Of a DNA stretch of 64,000 bases, positions 1 through 8,903 are shown piece by piece. Source of the DNA: Roseiflexus sp. RS-1 (lineage in GTDB: Bacteria > Chloroflexota > Chloroflexia > Chloroflexales > Roseiflexaceae). The notes under the pieces are model-generated. The model did not search any database. It was not told the origin of the DNA and worked only from the letters and a program-made list of their open reading frames with translations. A program made the translations under genes and the position numbers. The stretch covers positions 1,054,001 through 1,118,000 of the forward strand of contig NC_009523.1 of NCBI RefSeq assembly GCF_000016665.1, written 5' to 3'. The stretch's first letter is position 1; every line of letters begins with the position of its first letter.

Positions 1-682
1 CGCAGAATCCGCAGCGCGCCGCGAGCGCCGTGAATGTCTGGTACTCGAAATAGTGCATGTCACTCAACCGCTGCATATCACGAAACGCAGCGCCCTGCTT
101 GCTGCGCCCGCGGCGCGCGATCAACCATTCGGCAAACGGGCGCGGCATCCAGTTGATCCCCCGCATATGGTAGTGCGGATCGATCCAGGCTCGTCGGTTG
201 ATCACCGTTATCAGCGCCACGCCACCAGGGCGCAACACCCGCGCAATCTCGCGCAGCACCTGTTCCGGCGACTGCACGTGCTCAATGACATCCCAGCATA
301 CCACAGCATCGAATGCTGCATCAGGCAACGGCAACGCTTCGCCAGCGGTGTTGATCACCGGCACGCGCAGGTGGTAACGCGCCGCGCGCAGCAGAATGAT
401 CCGACAGTAGGCTGGATTATATTCGCTGGCGACAACCTGCGCGCCACGTAGCGCTGCCGCAACCGCAAAGCCGCCCATGCCGGCGCCGAGATCGAGCAGT
501 CGCACTCCATCGACCCGTCCGGCAATCTGTTCCAGACGGGCAAGCCGGTCGCTCTGGTACGCTTCCTGATTGATGCGCCGCTCGCGCCAGCGCGTAAAGT
601 CGCGCCGCCAGCGCATATGCCGCAGCCAGGGATCAATCGCCTGCTCGAGTTCGGTTGGTACAGCGGATGGTTGGGTCATCAT
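1..682 (-). CDS. Class I SAM-dependent methyltransferase (3' end outside window)
   Basis: The visible reading frame starts at ATG 682 and runs off the left edge, giving about 227 residues. The SAM-binding motif I is LLDLGAGMGG (about residue 60), followed by an acidic residue after strand 2 (ASEYNPAY) and a motif IV-like segment, AVVCWDVIEHVQ. These are typical of the Methyltransf_11/23 fold. The substrate cannot be told. The start codon overlaps the stop of the upstream membrane glycosyltransferase gene as ATGA, which suggests translational coupling in one surface-polysaccharide operon. Methylation of a sugar or lipid carrier is a reasonable guess only. Confidence 0.85.
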   Translation of the reverse strand, partial: MMTQPSAVPTELEQAIDPWLRHMRWRRDFTRWRERRINQEAYQSDRLARLEQIAGRVDGVRLLDLGAGMGGFAVAAALRGAQVVASEYNPAYCRIILLRAARYHLRVPVINTAGEALPLPDAAFDAVVCWDVIEHVQSPEQVLREIARVLRPGGVALITVINRRAWIDPHYHMRGINWMPRPFAEWLIARRGRSKQGAAFRDMQRLSDMHYFEYQTFTALAARCGFC

Positions 683-2844
683 GGTTGAGAGTTCAACGTA
701 TAACCGGTTATATGTATGTTCAACGCTACAATGCTCAGATCACGTCGGGATTGCGGGTCATACGTCGTCGGCGCACGCAGGCGCAATCGGGTCTGTCCCG
801 GCGGTGCAGTCACTCCTATGCGATAGGTGCGTACCGAACGCGGTGCCTCCCAACGCGCGATCAGCCGCCGATCCTGCCACAGTTCCACCGGTCGCGCCGT
901 CTCGTAAGACGCCAGGGTCAACGCCAGCGTCACATGGATTGGCGCATCATACGGGTTGACCAGCCAGATCGCGTTGTCGGCGCTCCCCCAGCGATGCCGA
1001 CCGTTATCGTTGCGCTCCACGTCGTCCCATCCTTTGCCTGCATACACGAAGGGACGGCAGGCGTCGGCGAACCGGGGCAGTTCGTACCGGCGATACTGCG
1101 CATCCTCATACACCGGCGTCGGCGCATGCCCGATCAACCTTCCGAGCGTTTCCGCGACCTGTTCCTGCTCACGCGCCGTCGTCAGGTCGGTGCGCACCAC
1201 CACGTGGCGCACCGGCGCGAAACACTGCATCGCTCTGACCGTGGATTGGTCGAGCGGAACAATATCTGGCTGTAATGCTTGCATTGTTCCAATGGCGCGC
1301 AGCAGCGGCATATTGAACGTCTCATACGCCGGTCGGCGCGCGATGAACCCGCCGATGATTGGTTGACCGTGGACGATCTGATTCCGTAAGGTGCGGCTTG
1401 TTTCGAGCACATCGAGCGGCAGGTCGGCGACGGCGCCGGGGCGCGCTGCAATCTGTTCGTACACCGCCGGGCGCTCCAGCGGCAGGAAGACGCGCCCTGA
1501 CGGCAGCCAGAGTTCGAACAACCCTGCCATTACCGCTCCTGCTACCGGTAGCATGCGCCAGACATCTGGCGTCCCCCGGCGCAACTGCGCCAGCCCCTGC
1601 GCCGCTGCGATGCTCATCACCATCAGCACCGGCGCGATAAACAGCGCTGGCTTGCGCGCTGTCCCGAACAGCGGAAGCCGATCAAGCAGCGCATACGGCA
1701 TTGGGATGCCCGTGTCCTTCCCCAGGATGTGCAGACCAGGACCCATCGCCAACACCCAGAGCACGATGGCAGTGAACGCCAGGTGCCGCTCGCGCCGCCA
1801 GACGGTTCGCGCGCCGATAATCGCCAGCGCCATCAGGGTCCATCCCGCCGGAACATACCAGACGCTTGGAGCGAAGTATTCGGCAACCGGGCGCATCCAT
1901 TGCTCGACCTGCGCCCCCCACAGCGGTTGGTACACATTCGGAAAGAATAACCCGAACAGGTCGACCGACGAGTTGTACACATATGCTTCCAAGATCGCGT
2001 CACGCGCCTGGTGACCTATCGGTAATACGTCACGCCGCATAAGCATCCCGGCGAGAAACGGCGCCAGCAGGATCAGCGTTCCAATCGCAAACAGCGCATA
2101 ATGGCGGGCGAGGATCAGGCGCTCACGAACTGCTGCGAACCGTGCAGCCATCCATACAATTGTAAGTACGCCACAGATCGATGCCCAGTACCAGTCGGAA
2201 AGCACGACCGGCGCGGCGATTGCCGCAGCGCATGCAATGCGCCAGCGCTCCGCGCCGCGATCCAGCAATGCCAGGGCGTAGATATAGAACGGGATCCAGT
2301 GCAGGCTGAACAGGTTAAGGTGGCTGTTCTGCAACTGTGCGATGTGGAGCGGTCCGAGCGTAACCAGCACACCGCACACCAGCGCCTCCCAGAATCCGCG
2401 CACATAGTGGTAGGCGAGCAGAAAGACGCCAAACCCGGTCAGCGCAAAACCCAGCAGCACCGCTGCGTTGAACGCCGCCACCGGACCCGCCAGCAGATAG
2501 ACCGGCAGCGTAAGCACTGCATTCGGCGCGCTGAGCGTTTGCACATACAATTGCACGCCGTCCGGGTAGAAGAGCAGGTCGGTCCAGAACGGGTTGGCGC
2601 CGTGCAGGATCGCCTCGCTCACCCACCAGAGATGCCACAGATGCAATCCAGCTTCTTCGCCGCCAGCAAAGTCGAATCGCCCTGGCGCGCCGTCGATTCC
2701 GCCGAACAGAAGCCGGTCGAAATGCAACGCCAGGGGCCAGGTGACAATCAGCGCCAGCAGCACGTAGCATCCGAGCGCCAGCGCATAGATGGCGGCGATG
2801 CGGCTGCTGGAAGGAGCCGCCCGCTCAGCAGACGAGCGCTTCAT
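679..2844 (-). CDS. Polytopic membrane protein, glycosyltransferase-C-like
   Basis: The protein is about 721 residues. It has a first membrane segment near residues 17-40, many further hydrophobic helices to about residue 450, and a soluble C-terminal part. Acidic residues in the first extracytoplasmic loop (FDFAGGEEAG) fit a GT-C fold, as does the family-like segment PFWTDLLFYPDGVQLY, but the donor and acceptor are unknown. The frame is open to 2880. I prefer ATG 2844 because it follows GGAAAG and avoids overlap with the upstream stop. The last 110 residues form a beta-rich tail ending in LRLRAPTTYDPQSRRDLS, nearly identical to the tail of the next gene upstream. Confidence 0.75.
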   Translation of the reverse strand: MKRSSAERAAPSSSRIAAIYALALGCYVLLALIVTWPLALHFDRLLFGGIDGAPGRFDFAGGEEAGLHLWHLWWVSEAILHGANPFWTDLLFYPDGVQLYVQTLSAPNAVLTLPVYLLAGPVAAFNAAVLLGFALTGFGVFLLAYHYVRGFWEALVCGVLVTLGPLHIAQLQNSHLNLFSLHWIPFYIYALALLDRGAERWRIACAAAIAAPVVLSDWYWASICGVLTIVWMAARFAAVRERLILARHYALFAIGTLILLAPFLAGMLMRRDVLPIGHQARDAILEAYVYNSSVDLFGLFFPNVYQPLWGAQVEQWMRPVAEYFAPSVWYVPAGWTLMALAIIGARTVWRRERHLAFTAIVLWVLAMGPGLHILGKDTGIPMPYALLDRLPLFGTARKPALFIAPVLMVMSIAAAQGLAQLRRGTPDVWRMLPVAGAVMAGLFELWLPSGRVFLPLERPAVYEQIAARPGAVADLPLDVLETSRTLRNQIVHGQPIIGGFIARRPAYETFNMPLLRAIGTMQALQPDIVPLDQSTVRAMQCFAPVRHVVVRTDLTTAREQEQVAETLGRLIGHAPTPVYEDAQYRRYELPRFADACRPFVYAGKGWDDVERNDNGRHRWGSADNAIWLVNPYDAPIHVTLALTLASYETARPVELWQDRRLIARWEAPRSVRTYRIGVTAPPGQTRLRLRAPTTYDPQSRRDLSIVALNIHITGYTLNSQP

Positions 2845-2848
2845 AACG

Positions 2849-4846
2849 TTACTTGCTTTCCGTAGCAGTGTAATCTGCAAGCTGCACCTTCAGTGCTATA
2901 ACGCTTAACTCACGCTGCGACTGCGGGTCATACGTCGTCGGCGCACGCAGGCGCAATCGGGTTTGTCCCGGCGGTGCGGTCACTCCTATGCGATAGGTGC
3001 GCATTGGGCGCTGCACGTCCCAGCGCGCGATCAGGCGTCGATCGTGCCACAGTTCCACCGGGCGCGCCGTCTCGTAAGACGCCAGGGTCAACGCCAGCGT
3101 CATATGGATTGGCGTATCATACGGGTTGACCAGCCAGAGCGTGTTGTTGGCGCTGCCCCAGCGATAGGCTAAGGAACCGGCATATTCAGTAGCATACCAG
3201 CCTCTTCCCAGCGCAACCCATGGACGGGAGCGATCAAGAGTTGATTCTTCGGGTCGATCTCTGTGGTTGCATTCTATTACCATGCCTAATTGCCCTGGTG
3301 ATGTAATACGCTTGCAACTTAAATCAGGATAGCGACTCTCCAGGAGACGCTGTACGTTTGCATCATTTGTAAACACGTATATGGGCTTCTTTGATCGAAT
3401 CCAGCTCTTCTTTATTTCTAGGTTAGGAGATTTATGCCATTCTTTTAATGTTTTTCCGTAAATTTCTAACCAATAGTCGAGATATCTCGGCATTGCCATC
3501 TTATCCCACTTGTGAATTATGAAGATAGATTCCTCCTGGCAAATCTCAGCAAACTCTTTCATAAGTGCGGATGGTTTATAATAATTCTGGTAATAATTGT
3601 TTGTAATGTCTTGTAAATGCCTTCCAGATTCTAAATTTGATAGCAGGATTCTATCGCGATATACTACTGAAAAAGTAAATGAGATGATAGCGGCAAGAAA
3701 GATCAATACGAGAGAAATAGAAGTAAATCGAACATTGAAACCTTTGATTGCTTCTTTCAGAGATATACCCCCGATCATAGAGAAAGGGATGACTAATGGA
3801 ATAAATGTTCGGTCAAACGGTTTGTCACCCCTAAGAGCACTCAATAAGAATGGAAGTACCATTAATACCAGAAGTAGATAAAAAACGTTGTAATCCCGGT
3901 TTCTATCCCTGAAAATCTTCATAAGTCCATATAATACTGGTAAGAGTAGTAAAAACCGTTTTGAGATGAGATGTCTGAAAAATGCAGGCATAAGTTCTGT
4001 TAATGTACTCAAGTTGGGCATTCCTGATGTTCTTGTCATATTGTTGTCGATTACTTTTGGAAGGATGGGGATATACCAGATTGTGGCGATGGCGATGCCT
4101 GACATAATCATGATCGCCAGCTTTATCTCGCGGTTAGTCGTTAATTTTCCGTTAGTTCGGACGTTTTTATTTCTCAAACTCGAAAACAGATACCTTGATA
4201 ACCAATAAATGAAAATAGGCGCGATAATGTATATATTTGATGGGATGGTATAAAAAAGCAAAGAAGTCAGTATTATGACTAAAGATCCACTTATCCTGCT
4301 TCCACCCGTATAATAATGTAATTTATAGTATAAAATCATTCCGAGCAGTGTCATGCTCAAGGTATAGCCTCTAACCTGAACAGTGAAGTTTATGAAAGGA
4401 AGAGTTGATCCCAGGATAATAACTGTAAAAAATCCTGCTATCGGACCAAAAAAGTCTCTTACAGTCCTATAGACGTATATAAACGTCAAAAATGTGTAAA
4501 AAAGCATTAATAAGCGGATTTTCCACGGTTCTCTAAGTAAATCGAAATCATCGATGCCGAATCCGTTCAGATAAAAGTGGTTTAGTATGTTGGCGAAAAT
4601 ATGATTGTTTGGCGCGCGATAGTCGGTTACAGTCGTTGATATCGGAACAAACACAAAATGATGTAGTGTATAAATCTCGTCATGCCAGAAATCGAGATTA
4701 ATGTATGCGGCAATGATATAAATAATCCATGGCAATGTGGCTGCACACGCCATGAGCGTCCACACGAGATCCGAACGAGGAGACAGACTCTTCGCTGGTC
4801 TGTCTGATAATATAGAATGAGTGGACGTGTCTTTATACGAGTTCAC
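2849..4846 (-). CDS. AT-rich polytopic membrane glycosyltransferase-like protein with host-type C-terminal tail
   Basis: The protein is 665 residues. It has many transmembrane helices over residues 30-400, a soluble domain, then a C-terminal tail from about residue 555 (GSANNTLWLVNPYDTPIHMT) almost identical to that of the downstream gene. An Asp-His pair follows the first helix (NLDFWHDEIYTLHHF), as in GT39/GT-C enzymes that use lipid-linked sugars at the outer face of the membrane. The first 550 codons are strikingly AT-rich, with many AAA, ATA and TTA codons, unlike all neighbours. The tail is GC-rich like the host. I read this as a transferred gene joined to a resident 3' end. The exact reaction is unknown. 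Confidence 0.8.
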   Translation of the reverse strand: MNSYKDTSTHSILSDRPAKSLSPRSDLVWTLMACAATLPWIIYIIAAYINLDFWHDEIYTLHHFVFVPISTTVTDYRAPNNHIFANILNHFYLNGFGIDDFDLLREPWKIRLLMLFYTFLTFIYVYRTVRDFFGPIAGFFTVIILGSTLPFINFTVQVRGYTLSMTLLGMILYYKLHYYTGGSRISGSLVIILTSLLFYTIPSNIYIIAPIFIYWLSRYLFSSLRNKNVRTNGKLTTNREIKLAIMIMSGIAIATIWYIPILPKVIDNNMTRTSGMPNLSTLTELMPAFFRHLISKRFLLLLPVLYGLMKIFRDRNRDYNVFYLLLVLMVLPFLLSALRGDKPFDRTFIPLVIPFSMIGGISLKEAIKGFNVRFTSISLVLIFLAAIISFTFSVVYRDRILLSNLESGRHLQDITNNYYQNYYKPSALMKEFAEICQEESIFIIHKWDKMAMPRYLDYWLEIYGKTLKEWHKSPNLEIKKSWIRSKKPIYVFTNDANVQRLLESRYPDLSCKRITSPGQLGMVIECNHRDRPEESTLDRSRPWVALGRGWYATEYAGSLAYRWGSANNTLWLVNPYDTPIHMTLALTLASYETARPVELWHDRRLIARWDVQRPMRTYRIGVTAPPGQTRLRLRAPTTYDPQSQRELSVIALKVQLADYTATESK

Positions 4847-4893
4847 TGGAGTTCCTTTTCTAGAACAATGCTGTGTGCCAATTTCTCCGGCGC

Positions 4894-6993
4894 CTACGGC
4901 GTGACCCGCACGTCAGTAATCGCCACTCCGCCATACCACGGCGCCGTCTCCAGATCGAGCAGTCCTGTTGCACTTGTGAACCGCACTGTCAGTTCGGGAT
5001 TGTACTCACATTCGCGTATACCTGATAGCGAAAGATGCACCTCCTGCGGCGCTCCGGTCAGCGTGACCCGCTCGTGGATGTTCCAGTCATCAAGCGAGAT
5101 GTCAACCACACGTCCAGTCGGTCCATGCATGCGCACCTCCAGCTGCCCGCACCCGCCGCGCACTCGCACTCTTCCCTCTCCCAATGTCCAGCGCCCAACG
5201 GTAAGATCGGGAGTGGCGGGCGCGAACCCGGCGTAGAACCCGAGCGCAGCGGGATCGCCGGGAATGATGCGATCCGGCGCGACGCCCTGCTGGATGTTCC
5301 ATGCCCATTCCAGCAGATCGTTGCCGGTGCGCCAGTAGCCGTCGATGGCACGCAGCGCCGCTGCCGCTTCCGCCGGATTGTCGAGCGCCGCAGCGGTGAG
5401 CACGCGCATTGCCTGCGCGTATAGACTGCGATGTTCCATCGACGCTGCCAGGCGGTAGAGTTCCAGCGCCCGCTCATTGTCGCCCTGCGCCAGATAGAGA
5501 TCGGCAAGGTCGATCACGCGCAACGGGTTGTCGGGAGCGACTTCTCGCGCCCGTGTCAATAACCTGCCAGCCCGATGAACATCACCCGCTGCGAGCGCTG
5601 CGCGTCCCGGCACAGTATACCGAAGACTTTCGATCCACGAGATGTAGCGGGTGCTGAACATGAACGCCAGGAAGATCATTGCCCCGATCAGCGCCGCGTA
5701 ACTGCGCCGGTCGCGCAGGAGTCGATCAGGCTGCCGCCATAGTGCTGGCAGCCTGACCAGCGCATATGCTGCGAATGGCAGAACCGCCGCCACAACCGGC
5801 AGGCGCAGACGGGGATGTCCAATCGTCAGCGCCGCCAGCAGTGTCGCCAGCCCGACCCACAGTAATGTCGGCACAGCGCGCGCAGGTTGCGGCATGAAGC
5901 AGAATCCGCCGATTGCCAGCAACATCAATGCAACGTACTGTGCATCCGCCAGTGCGGTCAGTTCCAGCCGATATTCACCCGCATTCTGCACGATTGGCGC
6001 GCCGCGTGAGTCGATCGAAATGACATCGCCAACCGCATAACTGCGCGTTTGAAGCGCGTAGAGTGATGCGATCTTGAAGCGCATGCGGGTGAGAAACCGC
6101 ACCGGATCGTCACGAATATTATCCCACGCCATGCGCAGGGCAAGCGTCTGCCGGTCGGCAAGGTTCGGAACCGCTGCCAGGCGCGCCTCGCCTGCCGCCT
6201 GTTCGGCGTCATCGCGCACAGTACCGTACCACATACTGATGCCGCCATTCGTATCGCTCACGATCAGGCGACCGTGCACCAGATAATTCCGCCCCGCCCA
6301 CGGTCCGATGACCAGCATTGCGCCCAGCAGCAGGAGGATCGCCGGATGACGCCAGCGCCATACCGGATACCCGTCGGACCAGGCGCGCCATGCCATCCAT
6401 GCCGCCGCCAGCGGGATCAGATACACGCCAACCGCGCGCGTCAGCGCCGCAAGCGCCAGGATCACGCCAGTGCCGAACGCCATTCGCCCGCTTTTGCGTT
6501 CAATCGCGTTGTTGAGCGCCGTCAGACCGGCAACCAGAAGGGTTACAAACAGCGCCTCGGCGTAGAGCGAACTGGCATACGATGCCAGCGGAATAAAGAT
6601 CGCTGCCAGCAACGCCGTGACCAGACCGGTGATCCGCCCGAAGAGGTGCGCGCCACATGCGTAGAACGCCAGCACCCCGACGCTCAAGATGCACGCCTGG
6701 ATCAGCAACGCACCGGCGACATGCATCCCGGCTGCCGACAACAGGAGCGCCAGAAATGCCGGATAGACCGGCGGACGCAACCACTTGCCGGTGTCGTGGT
6801 AGCCGCCGTGCAGGATATGGATGGCTGCGCGATAGTACTCTTCCGGATCACCAGGCGGCACAGCGCCAGAGCGCGCCTGGATCCACCAGAACCAGAGACG
6901 CATGACCAGCGCCAGCACAACCACGGCAACCAGCGCGATCCGGCTGGCAGTCGGCAGAGCGCGCGCATTCCGCAGCGTATGATGATCGAGCAT
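4894..6993 (-). CDS. ArnT/PMT-like membrane glycosyltransferase with TPR segment
   Basis: The protein is 699 residues. A first transmembrane helix (residues 19-37) is followed by an acidic loop motif, PPGDPEEYYRAA, and a pattern WLRPPVYPAF typical of PMT_2/GT39-family lipid-linked glycosyltransferases. About ten more helices extend to residue 450. A soluble region with at least two TPR-like helical pairs (AGRLLTRAREVAPDNP and DLYLAQGDNERALELYRLA) then leads into a beta-rich end. It probably transfers a sugar from a polyprenyl phosphate donor at the outer face of the membrane, but the acceptor is unknown. The ATG follows AGGACG. It lies 7 bases after the upstream DUF2079 gene in the same operon. 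Confidence 0.85.
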   Translation of the reverse strand: MLDHHTLRNARALPTASRIALVAVVVLALVMRLWFWWIQARSGAVPPGDPEEYYRAAIHILHGGYHDTGKWLRPPVYPAFLALLLSAAGMHVAGALLIQACILSVGVLAFYACGAHLFGRITGLVTALLAAIFIPLASYASSLYAEALFVTLLVAGLTALNNAIERKSGRMAFGTGVILALAALTRAVGVYLIPLAAAWMAWRAWSDGYPVWRWRHPAILLLLGAMLVIGPWAGRNYLVHGRLIVSDTNGGISMWYGTVRDDAEQAAGEARLAAVPNLADRQTLALRMAWDNIRDDPVRFLTRMRFKIASLYALQTRSYAVGDVISIDSRGAPIVQNAGEYRLELTALADAQYVALMLLAIGGFCFMPQPARAVPTLLWVGLATLLAALTIGHPRLRLPVVAAVLPFAAYALVRLPALWRQPDRLLRDRRSYAALIGAMIFLAFMFSTRYISWIESLRYTVPGRAALAAGDVHRAGRLLTRAREVAPDNPLRVIDLADLYLAQGDNERALELYRLAASMEHRSLYAQAMRVLTAAALDNPAEAAAALRAIDGYWRTGNDLLEWAWNIQQGVAPDRIIPGDPAALGFYAGFAPATPDLTVGRWTLGEGRVRVRGGCGQLEVRMHGPTGRVVDISLDDWNIHERVTLTGAPQEVHLSLSGIRECEYNPELTVRFTSATGLLDLETAPWYGGVAITDVRVTP

Positions 6994-7000
6994 CGTCCTG

Positions 7001-8632
7001 TTAAGGATTGTCCGGCGCCTGACGCATCACCAGCAGATCCTGTTCTTCGGCAATCACCTGCCAGCGACCCGATTCACGCAGGCGTTGAACGAAATCGCGG
7101 TGACGATCGGTGCGCAGTGCTGCGGCGCGTGTATCGATAAAGAGATACTCGGCGCGCTCGAGCGGCGGAAACGACTCATCGGGCGGCACGTAATAGATGA
7201 AGCGGCGTGGCATCATCCGCGGCGCGAGAAACGACGTAACCCCCAGCGATGCGTCGGGCGGGATCAGTGCAGCCAGACGCTCCATCGCTGCCAGTCGTTC
7301 GGGTGTCTCGCGGTAGAGCACCGTTGTCGCCACCGGATTACGATACGCCAGATTGGTTGCTGCTGCGATGCCAATCGCGCCGATCATCAGCGCATATGCT
7401 GCACGCGATACGCCATTGTTGCGCCGAGCCACACCGACGCTACGTTGGTCTATCGCTGCGTTTCTTGCCTGCCACCATCGCCACAACCGCGCAGCGCCAA
7501 TGATGGCGGCAAGTATCAGACCGGGAATAACGATCGCCTGATACTGTTCACGCACGGTGATCTGAAACGGGCGCAGCGAGAGCAGGTTCATCGCCAGCGG
7601 CGGCGCCGCCAGCAGCGCGACATCGGGTGCGAGCAACGGCAGCAACGCCAGCGGCAGCAGCATGAGAAACAGGTACACCACCTTGTCGGGCGTAAACATC
7701 AGGCGCAGCACATCACCAGGACGACTGACAATCGTCCAGAGAATGGCGCCTGCACTGTCGCCGAGATGCGAATAGTAGGCAAGTTGTGGGCTTTTGCCGG
7801 GCCAGATTTCGGTATAATCCCCCTCCGTCACCGTGCCAGTCTCGCCTTGACGCACCTGATAGTCCGGGCGGTAGAACGACGGCACGATAACACTGGTCGA
7901 CAGATAGAACCATGCCAGCCCGATCAGAACCGGCGGTAGCGCCCAGCGCCATCCCACACGCCACAACGCTGCCAGGAAGCCGAACATGGTCACCACCAGC
8001 GACACGTCGGTGCGGGTTGTCAGCGCGAGCGCCAGCAATCCCACGTATGCGCCCAAATCACGCGTGTTCGCCCGTCCATCCGCAGCACGCTGCAAAAAAA
8101 AGAATGCACCCAGCAGCGCCGGAATTGCCAGCGTGCGCGGTTGCCATGGAGCGCTCATCGTCACAAACCAGAGCGAGGGGTAGAGCAGATACACGCCAGC
8201 CCATCCCAGCCCGGCAAGACGCGAACCACCAAAGCGATCCCGCGCAATCCCGTACACCGGCAGCGCACCGAGCGCCATAAAGAGCGCCTGAAAAAAATTG
8301 AGCGTCAACGCCGAGGGAAACAGCGCATAGAACGGAACGATCAGCAGGATCGCCGGAATGAAATCCATCCCCCACAGATGGTCGGTGTGGCGATAGTGTG
8401 ATATTTCAAGAAATCGTCCCTGCGTCGTATTCCAGATCGATTGCTGATAGTCGATCTGATCGTACCCCTGCGCCCAATGGACGTACTTGAACGTCAGACC
8501 AAAGAAAAGAATGGCGATGTACAGCGCAATGAGCGCCGCCAGCGTCAGACCCGCCCGTCGCTCGATCGTTGCGAGTAGCTGCACAATGCCTGTGTTGGAA
8601 TATTCGTGGTGTGATGCAAGCGCTCGTGTCAT
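7001..8632 (-). CDS. DUF2079 family polytopic membrane protein
   Basis: The protein is about 543 residues from ATG 8632. An upstream extension to 8740 is open but translates low-complexity repeat DNA, so I reject it. After the first helix the family pattern is clear: YVHWAQGYDQIDYQQSIWNT, then HTDHLWGMDFIPAILL, a region conserved in DUF2079 (GT-C-like). There are about ten membrane helices and a short soluble C-terminal end with ERAEYLFIDTR. It sits in a run of surface glycosyltransferase-like genes and probably handles polysaccharide or lipid-linked sugars. No enzyme activity is established for the family as far as I know. Confidence 0.85.
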   Translation of the reverse strand: MTRALASHHEYSNTGIVQLLATIERRAGLTLAALIALYIAILFFGLTFKYVHWAQGYDQIDYQQSIWNTTQGRFLEISHYRHTDHLWGMDFIPAILLIVPFYALFPSALTLNFFQALFMALGALPVYGIARDRFGGSRLAGLGWAGVYLLYPSLWFVTMSAPWQPRTLAIPALLGAFFFLQRAADGRANTRDLGAYVGLLALALTTRTDVSLVVTMFGFLAALWRVGWRWALPPVLIGLAWFYLSTSVIVPSFYRPDYQVRQGETGTVTEGDYTEIWPGKSPQLAYYSHLGDSAGAILWTIVSRPGDVLRLMFTPDKVVYLFLMLLPLALLPLLAPDVALLAAPPLAMNLLSLRPFQITVREQYQAIVIPGLILAAIIGAARLWRWWQARNAAIDQRSVGVARRNNGVSRAAYALMIGAIGIAAATNLAYRNPVATTVLYRETPERLAAMERLAALIPPDASLGVTSFLAPRMMPRRFIYYVPPDESFPPLERAEYLFIDTRAAALRTDRHRDFVQRLRESGRWQVIAEEQDLLVMRQAPDNP

Positions 8633-8720
8633 ATGCTCTGAACTCTCGCCTGTTCCTCGCCTTACACCGCTCGCGCCTCGCGCCGCCCCCGCGATGGCCC
8701 CCGCCGCCGGTGCGTGCGTA

Positions 8721-8899
8721 GCGCCGCTGCGCCCCTCCACGTGGTCGTCCCACGTTCAACGTGCAACGTTCAACCTGCAACCCCTCGCACCTCATCCCCA
8801 CACGCTGCGGCGCTGCTGCGCCCCTCCACGTGGTCGTCCCACGTTCAACGTGCAACGTTCAACCTTCACCCCCTCGCGCCTCATCCCCTCGCGCCTCAT
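8721..8899. repeat. Two direct repeats built on GTTCAAC-type heptamers
   Basis: Two copies of about 75 bases, offset by 89 bases, start with CCCCTCCACGTGGTCGTCCC (8732 and 8821). Each contains heptamers such as CGTTCAA and CGTGCAA, then CCTCGCRCCTCATCCC. The repeat fills the gap between two minus-strand membrane genes. It belongs to the same heptamer family as 25776-26070. Confidence 0.85.
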
Positions 8900-8903
8900 A
8901 TCC

